Of a stretch of 30,024 nt of DNA, positions 7,433-16,489 are shown in pieces; within the stretch, counting starts at the first letter, position 1; every line of letters begins with the position of its first letter. Under the pieces are notes generated by a model that was not told where the DNA came from, ran no database searches, and saw only the letters and a list, made by a program, of their open reading frames with translations. The translations under genes were made by a program, and so were the position numbers. Source of the DNA: Bacteroidota bacterium (GTDB lineage: Bacteria; Bacteroidota; Bacteroidia; Flavobacteriales; Flavobacteriaceae); assembly GCA_947483095.1 (NCBI GenBank), contig CANKLD010000008.1:1-30024 (forward strand), read 5' to 3'.

Positions 7433-8551
7433 ATGGATATAAGCAAACTAAAATCACAATTACAAACAGAAGTAGACACGGCTTTTTTATATGATAGCAT
7501 CGCAAATATTCAATCCGATGATACTTTAAATCGGGTATTAAAAAGTTTAGCAGATATTGAGAAAGGACACGCAACACATATGTTGAGTAAAGTCAATGAA
7601 TTTGATTCAAAACACGAAATGCCATTGCCATCTTCAAGAGCAAAATTTCAATTGAAATTGGGTAGACTTTTTGGATACAGTTCCATTATTAGTAGTTTAT
7701 CTGATATTGAAAAACAATTTGCATTAAATGCTATTAAGAATAAAATTGAAAATGGGGAAAAACCAAATGGTTTTGAACACAATCACTTAAATATTATTGA
7801 AGCCGTTAATAATAACAAGGCTTTGAACGTTTCTGGAGGTTTATTATCCAAATTTGAAAGTCGACACAAATCGGTTGGTGGTAATGCGCTTCGAGCCGCT
7901 GTTTTAGGGTCAAATGATGGATTGGTTTCCAATATGAGTTTGGTGATGGGCGTTGCGGGAGCTGCAGTTTCAAATAATACGATATTATTGACTGGAATTG
8001 CGGGTTTGATGGCCGGTGCAATTTCAATGGCTTTAGGAGAATGGCTATCGGTTCAAAGTTCACGAGAATTGAACCAACGTCAAATTGATTTGGAAATGGA
8101 AGAATTAGAAGCATCTCCGGAAGAAGAAAAAAAAGAGTTGGTGTTGTTATATCAAGCCAAAGGAATGAATATTGAAGAAGCGAAAAAATTGGCAGATAAG
8201 GCATTTGAAACACCAGAAACTGCTATTGACGCCATTATTAAAGAAGAATTAGGAATTGACAAAGAAGAATTAGGAGGTTCTGCATGGGAAGCTGCAATAG
8301 CTTCTTTCCTTTTATTTTCAATTGGCGCAATTATTCCGTTATATCCATTTATGATTTTAGATGGCCAAAATGCTATTTTGTTAAGTATTGGAAGCAGTGT
8401 AATTGGATTGTTCGGAATAGGTTCAGCCATTACATTATTAACAGGGAAGAGTGTTTTATACTCCGGTTTTAGACAAGTTGCTTTTGGATTAACAGCAGCT
8501 GCTGTTACTTATGGAATTGGTTCGTTAATAGGAGTTTCTTTAGCAGGATAA
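7433..8551 (+). CDS. Ferritin-like (rubrerythrin-type) domain fused to VIT1/CCC1 transporter, MbfA-like
   Basis: The 372-aa protein starts with a ferritin-like four-helix domain (about 1-130). Candidate di-iron ligands are Glu13, Glu43 and His46 in DIEKGHA, Glu93 in DIEKQF, and Glu115/His116/His118 in FEHNHL. A VIT1/CCC1 membrane domain follows (about 147-372), with RAAVLGSNDGLVSNMSLVMG at 154-173, the AGAISMALGEWLSV helix, a cytoplasmic acidic loop (about 215-280) and three C-terminal TM helices. VIT1/CCC1 proteins move Fe(II) or Mn(II) out of the cytosol. The fusion with a ferritin-like domain is known from MbfA, an iron exporter in other bacteria. The likely role here is export of excess iron or manganese. 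A promoter box lies just upstream and the gene appears monocistronic. Confidence 0.88.
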   Translation: MDISKLKSQLQTEVDTAFLYDSIANIQSDDTLNRVLKSLADIEKGHATHMLSKVNEFDSKHEMPLPSSRAKFQLKLGRLFGYSSIISSLSDIEKQFALNAIKNKIENGEKPNGFEHNHLNIIEAVNNNKALNVSGGLLSKFESRHKSVGGNALRAAVLGSNDGLVSNMSLVMGVAGAAVSNNTILLTGIAGLMAGAISMALGEWLSVQSSRELNQRQIDLEMEELEASPEEEKKELVLLYQAKGMNIEEAKKLADKAFETPETAIDAIIKEELGIDKEELGGSAWEAAIASFLLFSIGAIIPLYPFMILDGQNAILLSIGSSVIGLFGIGSAITLLTGKSVLYSGFRQVAFGLTAAAVTYGIGSLIGVSLAG

Positions 8552-8624
8552 TTATAGGTTACAAAAATTTATTATTTCAATAATCAACGCTATATTTACA
8601 TTCAATTTAATAAAAAAAATAATT

Positions 8625-9092
8625 ATGAACGACGCACATTTACACTTATTGGTTAATCACTTCCCAATAATAGGAACCGTTTTTGGTTTAGGAATATTAA
8701 TTTCAGGAATACTACTAAAAAATAATTCTGTAAAAAACACTGCCTATATTTTATTTATTGTAGCAGCCATATTCACAGCTTTAAGTATGGCAACAGGTGA
8801 AGGAGCAGAGGAATTAGTAGAAGATATGCCGTCAGTGGGCAAACAAATCATTCACGAACATGAAGAAATAGCTGAAAAATTTGCTATAATTATGTATGTA
8901 ACTGGATTTTTGGGATTACTAGCTTTATACACGTCACTTAAAAATCACAAATTGGCTAAAACTTTTTTATATGTAACGCTTGCATTTGCAATATTTGCAA
9001 CAGTATTTGCTAAAAGCGTTGGAACAACAGGGGGTGAAATACGTCATACTGAAACCAGAGTTGAATTTATTCCTTCAGCTAATCCAGAATAA
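8625..9092 (+). CDS. DUF2231-like four-TM membrane protein
   Basis: The 155-aa protein has four hydrophobic helices (about 14-32, 38-56, 86-102 and 109-128). The start HLHLLVNHFPIIG (5-17) is the hallmark of the DUF2231 type. His5, His7 and His12 at the N-terminus and the HEHEE loop (about 78-82) could bind heme or metal, though this is speculative. The function of the family is unknown. It follows the ferritin/VIT gene by 73 nt. TATATTTA at 8591-8598 is one base off the -7 consensus and may give it its own promoter. No downstream partner is evident before the his leader. Confidence 0.6.
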   Translation: MNDAHLHLLVNHFPIIGTVFGLGILISGILLKNNSVKNTAYILFIVAAIFTALSMATGEGAEELVEDMPSVGKQIIHEHEEIAEKFAIIMYVTGFLGLLALYTSLKNHKLAKTFLYVTLAFAIFATVFAKSVGTTGGEIRHTETRVEFIPSANPE

Positions 9093-9146
9093 AATCCCTC
9101 TCGTATAAATAGCCAAAAAGACTAGTGTAAAAAAAAAAATTCAAAG

Positions 9147-9180
9147 TTTGTAAAAGCAATTGTTTTTTCTATTATATTTG
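9147..9180 (+). promoter_or_regulatory. Promoter of the his operon
   Basis: TTTG at 9147-9150 is the -33 element and TATATTTG at 9173-9180 is the -7 box (perfect TAnnTTTG), with a 22-nt spacer inside the range known for Bacteroidota sigma factor promoters. The -7 box ends 20 nt before the leader-peptide ATG. Confidence 0.75.
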
Positions 9181-9200
9181 CATCATCAATAAAGCAAAAA

Positions 9201-9260
9201 ATGTTTCAAAATAATTTACATCATCATCATTTCCATATTTGCTCTCAAGCGATGCGTTAA
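9201..9260 (+). CDS. hisL: His operon leader peptide
   Basis: A 20-codon frame (19 residues plus TAA) encodes MFQNNLHHHHFHICSQAMR, with five His codons (CAT, between 9219 and 9236) in six positions. It sits between the his promoter and a Rho-independent terminator and precedes hisG. Its job is to report charged tRNA-His: ribosomes stall at the His run when histidine is scarce. The composition and position leave little doubt, although the frame is too short for automatic gene calls. Confidence 0.93.
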   Translation: MFQNNLHHHHFHICSQAMR

Positions 9261-9301
9261 TGTTATAGGTGTAATTCACAAATTTCTAAAACCCGTTTGA
9301 G
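9244..9301 (+). promoter_or_regulatory. Antiterminator pairing of the his attenuator
   Basis: CTCAAGCG (9244-9251, end of the leader-peptide frame) can pair over eight bases, one of them G-U, with CGTTTGAG (9294-9301), which covers the upper 5' arm of the terminator. A ribosome stalled on the His codons leaves 9244-9251 free, so this pairing forms and the terminator is disrupted. A ribosome that reaches the stop codon at 9258-9260 covers it, so the terminator forms. Confidence 0.7.
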
Positions 9302-9325
9302 TACATCAAATGGGTTTTTTGTTTT
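9288..9325 (+). terminator. Rho-independent terminator (his attenuator)
   Basis: AAACCCGTTTGA (9289-9300) pairs along its full 12 nt, with one G-U, with TCAAATGGGTTT (9306-9317) across a 5-nt loop, and the stem is followed by a T-rich run to 9325. It lies 28 nt after the leader-peptide stop and 40 nt before hisG, and is the transcription switch for the operon. Confidence 0.92.
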
Positions 9326-9364
9326 ATCCAAGTTGTACTCATTCAAATTAAATTTAAAATAATA

Positions 9365-10222
9365 ATGAGTACTTTAAAAATTGCAATTCAAAAATCAGGT
9401 CGATTAAATGAAGAAAGCATCCAAATTCTAAAGGATTGTGGTATCGCTATTAATAATGGAAACGATCAACTTAAAGCCGAGGCTTCCAATTTTTCGCTTG
9501 AAGTTTTATATTTAAGAAATTCAGATATTCCTCAATATCTCATCGATGGAGTTGTAGATACCGCCATTGTAGGTGATAATTTATTGATTGAAAAAGGTAA
9601 AAATATTCAAGTAATTGAAAAATTAGGATTTTCTAAATGTAAGGTTTCTATCGCAGTTCCAAAATCTTTTGAATACAATTCTATTCAAGATTTAGAAGGT
9701 TTGCGAATCGCAACTTCTTATCCCAATACAGTTAATGATTATTTTTCTTCAAAGGGAGTTCAAGTAGAGTTACACCAAATATCTGGTTCTGTTGAGATTG
9801 CCCCAAATATAGGTCTTTCAGATGCTATTGTTGACATTGTTTCGAGTGGTAGCACATTGTTCAAAAATAATCTAAAAGAAGTAGAAGTTATTTTCAAAAG
9901 TGAAGCTGTTTTAGCTGTTTCGCCTAAAATTTCTGCTACTTCAAAAGTAATTCTCGACAAGTTACAATTCCGAATTCAATCGGTTTTAAAAGCGAGAAAT
10001 TCAAAATATATTTTGATGAATGTGCCAAATGACAAAATCGATTTAATCAGTAAGATTTTACCAGTTTTGAAAAGCCCAACGGTAATACCATTAGCAGAAA
10101 AAGGGTGGAGTAGTGTTCATTCTGTAATAAATGAAGATTTATTTTGGGAGGTAATAGATCAATTAAAAGCAGCTGGAGCTCAAGGAATATTAGTGTGTCC
10201 AATTGAAAAAATGGTGCTTTAA
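9365..10222 (+). CDS. hisG: ATP phosphoribosyltransferase, long form
   Basis: HisG catalyses the first step of histidine synthesis: ATP plus PRPP gives phosphoribosyl-ATP. The 285-aa chain is the long form. A periplasmic-binding-protein-like catalytic part (about 1-210) includes the PRPP-binding DAIVDIVSSGSTL at 153-165. A C-terminal ACT-like regulatory domain follows (about 213-285), ending GILVCPIEKM. Long-form enzymes are inhibited by histidine through that C-terminal domain and need no HisZ, and none is present here. It is the first structural gene after the attenuator terminator. Confidence 0.96.
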   Translation: MSTLKIAIQKSGRLNEESIQILKDCGIAINNGNDQLKAEASNFSLEVLYLRNSDIPQYLIDGVVDTAIVGDNLLIEKGKNIQVIEKLGFSKCKVSIAVPKSFEYNSIQDLEGLRIATSYPNTVNDYFSSKGVQVELHQISGSVEIAPNIGLSDAIVDIVSSGSTLFKNNLKEVEVIFKSEAVLAVSPKISATSKVILDKLQFRIQSVLKARNSKYILMNVPNDKIDLISKILPVLKSPTVIPLAEKGWSSVHSVINEDLFWEVIDQLKAAGAQGILVCPIEKMVL

Positions 10223-10253
10223 ACAAAATTATTTAAACATTTAAATATAAAAT

Positions 10254-11552
10254 ATGAATATAATATTAAACCCAATCCAATCAACTTGGGAATCTATTTT
10301 GCAAAGACCAACTTCAAATTATGCTGAATTAGATGCAATAGTTACCGAAATATTTAAAGAAGTACAAACAAAAGGAGACGATGCTTTGTCAAAATATACG
10401 ACATTATTTGACGGTATTATTTTAGAAAATATATTAGTTTCAGAAGAAGAAATTGAATTTGCATCAAATGAAGTTTCAGATGAATTAAAATTGGCTATTA
10501 ATTTGGCTAAAGTGAACATTGAAAAATTTCACTTTGCACAAAAATCTGAAAAAATTGAAGTTGAAACCCTTGAAGGTGTTTTATGTTGGCAAGAAAAGAG
10601 ACCAATTCAAAAAATTGGATTGTATATTCCTGGAGGAACTGCCCCTTTATTTTCTACAGTTTTAATGTTAGCTATTCCTGCAAAAATTGCAAATTGTAGA
10701 GAAATAATCATTTGTTCGCCACCAAATAAAAAGGGGGAAATTCATCCTGGAATTTTATATACAGCAAAATTATGTGGCATAACTAAAATTTATAAAGTGG
10801 GAGGAATTCAAGCCATTGCTGCAATGACCTTTGGTACTGCAACTATTCCTAAGATGTACAAAATTTTTGGACCTGGAAATCAATTTGTAACTGTTGCAAA
10901 ACAAAAAGCTACTCAATTTGGAATTGCCATTGATATGCCAGCAGGACCTTCAGAATTGTTAATTGTAGCAGATGAAAGTGCCAATATATCTTTTATAGCT
11001 TCAGATTTATTGAGTCAGGCTGAACACGGAAGTGACAGTCAAGTGATTTTAATTTCCACTTCAAAAACCATTTTATATGAAGTCGAAGCAGAACTTAAAA
11101 TACAAATTCAAAAATTACCACGAAAAGAAATTGCTGAACAAGCAATAGCGAATTCAAAATTAATTTATGTTGAAAATGATGCTATAGCTTTGGATTTAAT
11201 AAATGAATACGGCCCAGAACATTTAATTATTTGTTGTAAAAATGAAAGTTTTTTTGTTGATAATATTGAAAATGCAGGCTCTGTTTTTATTGGAAATTTC
11301 ACACCTGAAAGTGCGGGTGATTATGCCTCAGGGACGAATCATACGTTGCCAACAAATGGATTTGCTAAAAATTATTCAGGTGTGAATTTAGATAGTTTTC
11401 AAAAAGCAATGACGTTTCAAAAAATATCAGAAAAAGGGATCCGGAATATAGGAAATGCAATTGAAATGATGGCAGATGCAGAAGGTTTACAAGCGCATAA
11501 AATGGCAGTTTCACTTAGATTAGAATTCATAAATAAGAATTTAAACAGTTAA
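10254..11552 (+). CDS. hisD: Histidinol dehydrogenase
   Basis: This 432-aa enzyme carries out the last two steps, oxidising L-histidinol to histidinal and then histidine with NAD and zinc. Zinc ligands are visible at Gln255 and His258 (QAEHG), Asp356 (SAGDYASG) and His415 (LQAHKM). The catalytic Glu322-His323 pair is in YGPEHLI. The IPGGTAPLFSTVLM and IFGPGNQFVTVAK blocks are typical. The length is standard. The gene follows hisG by 31 nt and precedes hisC by 3 nt in the operon. Confidence 0.97.
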   Translation: MNIILNPIQSTWESILQRPTSNYAELDAIVTEIFKEVQTKGDDALSKYTTLFDGIILENILVSEEEIEFASNEVSDELKLAINLAKVNIEKFHFAQKSEKIEVETLEGVLCWQEKRPIQKIGLYIPGGTAPLFSTVLMLAIPAKIANCREIIICSPPNKKGEIHPGILYTAKLCGITKIYKVGGIQAIAAMTFGTATIPKMYKIFGPGNQFVTVAKQKATQFGIAIDMPAGPSELLIVADESANISFIASDLLSQAEHGSDSQVILISTSKTILYEVEAELKIQIQKLPRKEIAEQAIANSKLIYVENDAIALDLINEYGPEHLIICCKNESFFVDNIENAGSVFIGNFTPESAGDYASGTNHTLPTNGFAKNYSGVNLDSFQKAMTFQKISEKGIRNIGNAIEMMADAEGLQAHKMAVSLRLEFINKNLNS

Positions 11553-11555
11553 ATT

Positions 11556-12599
11556 ATGGAACTATTTGATGTAAATAAATTAGTTAGAAAAAATATTAAA
11601 AATATGAAATCGTATTCTTCAGCGCGAGATGAATTTAAGGATTTTAATACGAAAATGATTTTTCTTGATGCCAATGAAAATCCATTTGAAAATGGAGTAA
11701 ATAGGTATCCTGACCCGCAACAAAACAGTGTTAAATTGGCATTATCCGAATTAAAAAAAGTCAATACAAATGAAATTTTATTGGGAAATGGAAGTGACGA
11801 AGTTTTAGATTTATTATTTAGAGCTTTTTGTGAACCAAATATAGACAATGTGATTACATTGCCACCTACGTACGGAATGTATAGTGTTTTAGCTGATTTG
11901 AACGCGATAGAAAACACAGAAATTGTATTGAATTCGGAATTTCAACCTAATGTAAAATCGATCTTAGAACGTGTTGATCTTAATACAAAAATAATTTTTT
12001 TATGTTCCCCAAACAATCCAACAGGAAACTCTTTTTCTGAAATAGCTATTATGGAATTACTTGAAAAATTTAACGGATTAATCGTTTTGGACGAAGCCTA
12101 TATTGACTTTTCAAAAAGTGAAAGTTGGCTTTCAAAAATTAAAAAATATCCGAATTTAGTAATTACCCAAACCTTTTCAAAAGCATATGGTATGGCAGGA
12201 ATTCGAGTAGGAATTTTATATGCTTCAGCTGCAATTATTGCAATTCTAAACAAGATAAAACCTCCTTATAATATTAATGTATTGTCCCAGGAAAAAGCTT
12301 TGGAAAGGATTATAGATATTGATAAATATAACATTGAAATTCAAACTATTTTAGACAATAAAAAGAATTTAGTAGAGCAATTATCTGAAATTAAATATAT
12401 TGAAAAAATATTTCCATCGGATGCTAATTTCTTATTAATCAAAGTCGATGACGCTTCAAAAAGATACCATCAACTTATCGATTTTGGAATTGTTATTCGA
12501 AATCGAACAACCCAATTGTTATGTGAAAATTGTTTGAGAATTACAATTGGAACAAAATCTGAAAACGAAAAATTAATTAACGTATTACGAACTTTATAA
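11556..12599 (+). CDS. hisC: Histidinol-phosphate aminotransferase
   Basis: This 347-aa PLP enzyme (fold type I) transfers an amino group from glutamate to imidazole-acetol phosphate. It has the PLP-lysine Lys209 in [14 protein letters not shown], Asp179 in VLDEAY, the SPNNPTG loop at 151-157, the LGNGSDE phosphate-binding loop at 76-82 and Arg217. The N-terminus includes the LDANENPF motif (37-44) that marks HisC. Its TAA stop overlaps the ATG of hisB by one base (TAATG), which suggests translational coupling. Confidence 0.96.
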   Translation: MELFDVNKLVRKNIKNMKSYSSARDEFKDFNTKMIFLDANENPFENGVNRYPDPQQNSVKLALSELKKVNTNEILLGNGSDEVLDLLFRAFCEPNIDNVITLPPTYGMYSVLADLNAIENTEIVLNSEFQPNVKSILERVDLNTKIIFLCSPNNPTGNSFSEIAIMELLEKFNGLIVLDEAYIDFSKSESWLSKIKKYPNLVITQTFSKAYGMAGIRVGILYASAAIIAILNKIKPPYNINVLSQEKALERIIDIDKYNIEIQTILDNKKNLVEQLSEIKYIEKIFPSDANFLLIKVDDASKRYHQLIDFGIVIRNRTTQLLCENCLRITIGTKSENEKLINVLRTL

Positions 12600-13738
12600 T
12601 GGCAAAAAAAATATTATTTATCGACAGAGACGGCACAATAGTTCTTGAACCAGATAATTATCAATTAGATAGTTTAGAAAAATTGGAATTTTATCCTAAT
12701 GTATTTCAATATTTAGGTAAAATCGCCAAGGAAATGGATTTTGAGTTGGTTTTAGTCACCAATCAAGATGGATTAGGAACGAATAGTTTTCCTGAAAATG
12801 ACTTTTGGCCAACCCAAAATTTCATACTAAAAGCATTCGAAAATGAAGGTGTAGTATTCAATGAAATTTTTATTGATAGAAGTTTGCCCGAAGAAAATTC
12901 GCCAAATAGAAAACCCCGAACAGGAATGTTAACAAAATACATAGGTAATTCTGAATATGATTTGGAAAGTTCTATTGTAATTGGTGATCGGATTACAGAT
13001 ATTGAGTTGGCTAAAAATTTAGGTTGTAAAGCTATTTTTATTAATAAAAATGAAAATTTAGGCAGTCAAGAATCTAAATTTAGTTTTGAAGAAATGAAAA
13101 GAATTATTTCATTAGAAACGATTTCTTGGAAAGCCATTTATGAATATTTAAAGTTAGAAAACAGAACTTCTGAAATTTACAGAAAAACAAATGAAACAGC
13201 TATTTTTATAAAAATTGATTTAGACGGAACAGGAAAAAGTACTATTGATACAGGGATTGCTTTTTTTGACCACATGTTAGATCAAATCGCACGACACGGA
13301 CAAATTGATTTAGAAATAAACGTAAAAGGTGACTTGCAAGTAGATGAACATCACACTATTGAAGATACTGCAATCGCTTTAGGCGAAGTTTTTTCAAAGG
13401 CTTTAGGTTCTAAATTAGGAATCGAACGATATGGCTTTTGTTTGCCAATGGACGATTGTTTGGCGCAAGTAGCATTGGATTTTGGAGGTAGAAATTGGTT
13501 GGTTTGGGATGCCGATTTCAAAAGAGAAAAAATTGGTGAAATGCCAACAGAAATGTTTTTGCATTTTTTCAAGTCATTTTCTGATGGCGCAAAGGCAAAC
13601 ATTAATATTAAAGCTGAAGGAATTAACGAGCATCATAAAATTGAAGCCATCTTTAAAGCATTTGCAAAAGCAATAAAAGCTGCTGTCAAAAGAGATGTGG
13701 AAAAAATGATTTTACCTTCTACAAAAGGAATGCTTTAA
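12599..13738 (+). CDS. hisB: Bifunctional histidinol-phosphatase / imidazoleglycerol-phosphate dehydratase
   Basis: The 379-aa fusion enzyme catalyses two steps. The N-terminal HAD phosphatase (about 1-170) has nucleophile and acid residues Asp9 and Asp11 (IDRDGT) and the [15 protein letters not shown] segment (128-142). The C-terminal dehydratase (about 188-379) has the metal-binding repeats DEHHTIED (249-256) and EHHKIE (344-349) and the FFDHML block. The loop where E. coli HisB binds structural zinc (Cys/His near 92-102) here reads [15 protein letters not shown] (92-106) and has no cysteine, so the phosphatase part is zinc-loop-free. I believe this is a normal variant in Bacteroidota. The start overlaps hisC by one base. 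Confidence 0.96.
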   Translation: MAKKILFIDRDGTIVLEPDNYQLDSLEKLEFYPNVFQYLGKIAKEMDFELVLVTNQDGLGTNSFPENDFWPTQNFILKAFENEGVVFNEIFIDRSLPEENSPNRKPRTGMLTKYIGNSEYDLESSIVIGDRITDIELAKNLGCKAIFINKNENLGSQESKFSFEEMKRIISLETISWKAIYEYLKLENRTSEIYRKTNETAIFIKIDLDGTGKSTIDTGIAFFDHMLDQIARHGQIDLEINVKGDLQVDEHHTIEDTAIALGEVFSKALGSKLGIERYGFCLPMDDCLAQVALDFGGRNWLVWDADFKREKIGEMPTEMFLHFFKSFSDGAKANINIKAEGINEHHKIEAIFKAFAKAIKAAVKRDVEKMILPSTKGML

Positions 13739-13745
13739 AGTTTAT

Positions 13746-13784
13746 GGTTGTTGGTTGATAGTTTTTGGCTATCAACTAACAACC
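13746..13784. repeat. 16-bp inverted repeat between hisB and hisH
   Basis: GGTTGTTGGTTGATAG (13746-13761) pairs with CTATCAACTAACAACC (13769-13784) over 16 positions, one of them G-U, across a TTTTTGG loop. It is followed by more AACAACTAA-type sequence (13786-13800). Such GGTTGTTGG/CCAACAACC palindromes look like a dispersed intergenic repeat. Here it sits inside the operon and pushes hisH away from hisB, so it may modulate mRNA stability or polarity. Confidence 0.75.
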
Positions 13785-13807
13785 GACAACTAACAACTAA
13801 TAAAAAA

Positions 13808-14398
13808 ATGAAAATTGTTATTATAAATTACGGGGCTGGAAATATTCAAAGCATTATGTTTGCCATCGAAAGGTTGGGATTCAAAGCGATTTTAAGCAAT
13901 AATCCAGATGAAATTCTATCAGCAGATAAAGTTATTTTCCCAGGAGTTGGTGAAGCAAGTTCGGCTATGAAGAAATTAAAAGAAAGCGGTTTGGATAAAT
14001 TGATTCCGCAATTAAAACAGCCCGTTTTGGGAATTTGTTTGGGAATGCAATTAATGTGTAATTTTTCTGAAGAAGGAAATACTGAAGGATTAGGAATATT
14101 TGATATCAACGTAGTAAAATTTTCTCCTAAAGTAAAAGTGCCTCAGATGGGTTGGAATACCATTTATAATTTAAAATCGGAGTTGTTTAATGGTATTTCA
14201 GAAAATGAATTTATGTATTTAGTTCATAGTTATTATGTTCCAAAATCTGAAAATTCAATTGCAACTACAAATTACGAAGTTGATTTTTCGTCTGCTTTAC
14301 AAAAAAATAATTTTTATGGGGTTCAATTTCATCCAGAGAAAAGCGGAAAATTCGGCGAGCAGATTTTAAATAATTTTTTAAAAATACAGATAAAATGA
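13808..14398 (+). CDS. hisH: Imidazole glycerol phosphate synthase, glutamine amidotransferase subunit
   Basis: HisH releases ammonia from glutamine for HisF, forming the heterodimeric IGP synthase. It is a class I glutaminase with nucleophile Cys77 (LGICLGMQ), His175 and Glu177 (VQFHPEKSG), and the PGVG oxyanion region at 45-48. I chose the ATG at 13808, giving 196 aa, which is the normal HisH length and starts [12 protein letters not shown]. The open frame extends back to a TTG at 13748, but that extension encodes the palindromic repeat and is not conserved-looking. The stop overlaps hisA (ATGA). Confidence 0.95.
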   Translation: MKIVIINYGAGNIQSIMFAIERLGFKAILSNNPDEILSADKVIFPGVGEASSAMKKLKESGLDKLIPQLKQPVLGICLGMQLMCNFSEEGNTEGLGIFDINVVKFSPKVKVPQMGWNTIYNLKSELFNGISENEFMYLVHSYYVPKSENSIATTNYEVDFSSALQKNNFYGVQFHPEKSGKFGEQILNNFLKIQIK

Positions 14399-15123
14399 GA
14401 ATTATTCCTGCAATAGATATAATTGATGGTAAGTGTGTTCGACTTTCAAAAGGGGACTATTCAACAAAAATTATTTACAATGAAAATCCTTTAGAAGTAG
14501 CTAAATCATTTGAAAATCACGGAATTGAATATTTGCATTTGGTTGATTTAGACGGTGCAAAATCAAGTGAAATTGTAAATTATAAGATAATTGAACAAAT
14601 TGCTGCTAAAACAAATTTAAAAATTGATTTTGGAGGGGGTTTAAAATCGGATAAAGATGTTAAAATTGCTTTTGAATCGGGTGCAAGTCAAATTACTGGT
14701 GGAAGTATTGCAATTAAAAACAGTGAATTATTTGAAAAATGGATTTCATATTATGGTTCAGAAAAAGTGATACTTGGCGCTGATGCTTTAAATGAAAAAG
14801 TGGCAGTTTCAGGGTGGTTAGAAAATTCAAATGTGGATTTAATACCTTTCATAAAAAACTATCAAAGTAAAGGAATTCAATATGTTATTTGTACAGATAT
14901 TTCTAAAGATGGGATGCTTGAAGGACCAAGTTTTGAACTTTATAGTAGGATTTTATCAGAAATCCTTAATATTAAATTAATAGTTTCTGGAGGAATTTCA
15001 ACATTTGAAGAACTTCCAAAACTTGCAGAAATGGGTTGTGAAGGAACGATTATTGGAAAGGCAATTTATGAAGGTCGAATAACATTAAAACAAATTGAAA
15101 ATTATATTTTAAATGCTAATTAG
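14395..15123 (+). CDS. hisA: ProFAR isomerase
   Basis: HisA is a 242-aa (beta-alpha)8-barrel that catalyses the Amadori rearrangement of ProFAR to PRFAR. Catalytic Asp8 (PAIDIIDG) and Asp168 (CTDISKDG) are present, as are the two phosphate-binding Gly-rich loops, DFGGGLKS near 78-85 and VSGGIST in the second half. It starts with ATGA overlap of the hisH stop and ends 8 nt before hisF, so translation is coupled through this part of the operon. Confidence 0.96.
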   Translation: MRIIPAIDIIDGKCVRLSKGDYSTKIIYNENPLEVAKSFENHGIEYLHLVDLDGAKSSEIVNYKIIEQIAAKTNLKIDFGGGLKSDKDVKIAFESGASQITGGSIAIKNSELFEKWISYYGSEKVILGADALNEKVAVSGWLENSNVDLIPFIKNYQSKGIQYVICTDISKDGMLEGPSFELYSRILSEILNIKLIVSGGISTFEELPKLAEMGCEGTIIGKAIYEGRITLKQIENYILNAN

Positions 15124-15131
15124 AAGATAAA

Positions 15132-15887
15132 ATGCTTACAAAAAGAATAATTCCCTGTTTGGATATTAAAAACGGTAGAACGGTAAAAGGCATCAATTTT
15201 TTAGATTTAAAAGATGCTGGAGATCCAATTGAATTAGCTCAAAAATACTCTGATGAAGGTGCTGATGAACTGGTTTTTTTAGATATTTCTGCAACTGAAG
15301 AACGAAGAAAAACATTGGTAGATTTAGTTAGAAAAGTTGCCGCAACAATCAATATTCCATTTACAGTTGGCGGTGGAATTTCATCCGTCAAAGATGTGGA
15401 ACTGCTTCTAAATAATGGTGCTGATAAAATTGCAATCAATTCTTCAGCAGTTAAAAATCCAAATTTAATTAATGAATTAGCATTGAATTTTGGTAGTCAA
15501 TGCATCGTTGTAGCTATCGATGCAAAACAAATTGAAGGTTTTTGGAAAGTTCATCTTGTTGGTGGGAAAGTCCCGACTGAGTTGGATTTATTTGAATGGG
15601 CAAAAGAAGTAGAATTGCGTGGTGCGGGAGAAATACTATTCACTTCTATGAACAATGATGGTACTAAAAATGGTTTTGCAAATGATGCTTTGGAACGATT
15701 ATCAAAAACAGTAAATATCCCAATAATAGCTTCTGGAGGAGCTGGTTCTGTTCAACATTTTATAGATGTATTCGAAATTGGAAAAGCTGATGCCGCGCTT
15801 GCAGCAAGTGTTTTTCATTATCAAGAAATAGAAATTAGAGATTTAAAAACAGTATTAAAAAACAATTCAATACCAATACGATTATGA
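15132..15887 (+). CDS. hisF: Imidazole glycerol phosphate synthase, cyclase subunit
   Basis: HisF is a 251-aa (beta-alpha)8-barrel that uses ammonia from HisH to convert PRFAR into IGP and AICAR. Asp11 (PCLDIKNG) and Asp130 (VVAIDAK) are the catalytic pair. Phosphate loops VGGGIS (79-84) and ASGGAG are visible, as is the [13 protein letters not shown] segment. It resembles HisA, as expected from their common origin. The last codons overlap hisIE (ATGA). Confidence 0.97.
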   Translation: MLTKRIIPCLDIKNGRTVKGINFLDLKDAGDPIELAQKYSDEGADELVFLDISATEERRKTLVDLVRKVAATINIPFTVGGGISSVKDVELLLNNGADKIAINSSAVKNPNLINELALNFGSQCIVVAIDAKQIEGFWKVHLVGGKVPTELDLFEWAKEVELRGAGEILFTSMNNDGTKNGFANDALERLSKTVNIPIIASGGAGSVQHFIDVFEIGKADAALAASVFHYQEIEIRDLKTVLKNNSIPIRL

Positions 15888-16489
15888 TTAAAGATTTTAC
15901 AAAAAGCAATGACGGATTACTTCCCGCAATTATTCAAGATAGTGAAACGAAAAATGTTTTGATGCTTGGGTATATGAATTTGGAAGCTTATGAAAAAACT
16001 TTATTAACAAATAAGGTCACGTTTTTCAGTCGTTCCAAGAATAGGTTATGGACAAAAGGCGAGGAAAGTGGTAATTTTCTAAAGCTTATAGAAATCAATA
16101 TTGATTGCGATAATGATACTTTTTTAATTCAAGTCCAACCAGAAGGACCTACATGTCACAAGGGTTCAGACACTTGTTGGCAAGTATCAAATGATATTGA
16201 ATTTGGTTTTTTGTCTAAATTAGAAAAAACAATTAAAAACAGAAGAGAGAATAGTTCCTCAGATAAAAGTTATGTTGCATCACTTTTTGAGTTAGGAATT
16301 AATAAAATTGCTCAAAAAGTAGGAGAGGAAGCGGTAGAAGTTATTATAGAAGCGAAAGACAACAATAACAAGCTTTTTTTAGATGAAAGTGCAGATTTAC
16401 TTTTTCACTATTTAATTTTATTGCAAGCAAAAGGATTTCAATTGCAGGATGTGGTTTCAGTTTTGAAGGAAAGGGAAAAAATAAATTAA
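15884..16489 (+). CDS. hisI: Bifunctional phosphoribosyl-AMP cyclohydrolase / phosphoribosyl-ATP pyrophosphatase
   Basis: The 201-aa HisIE fusion performs steps 2 and 3 of the pathway. The HisI half (about 1-110) has [10 protein letters not shown] (52-61) and the zinc-site cysteines in IDCDND and [12 protein letters not shown]. The HisE half (about 118-201) has the helical [14 protein letters not shown] and [13 protein letters not shown] motifs of an MazG-like pyrophosphohydrolase. It is the last gene of the operon; the gene order hisGDCBHAF(IE) equals that of E. coli. Its stop abuts the stop of the convergent 128-aa gene, with no room for a separate terminator. Confidence 0.96.
   Translation: MIKDFTKSNDGLLPAIIQDSETKNVLMLGYMNLEAYEKTLLTNKVTFFSRSKNRLWTKGEESGNFLKLIEINIDCDNDTFLIQVQPEGPTCHKGSDTCWQVSNDIEFGFLSKLEKTIKNRRENSSSDKSYVASLFELGINKIAQKVGEEAVEVIIEAKDNNNKLFLDESADLLFHYLILLQAKGFQLQDVVSVLKEREKIN

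Noticed and set aside
13748..13807. N-terminal extension of HisH from a TTG start
   Set aside because: The extra 20 codons encode the palindromic repeat; the ATG at 13808 gives the standard HisH N-terminus and length.
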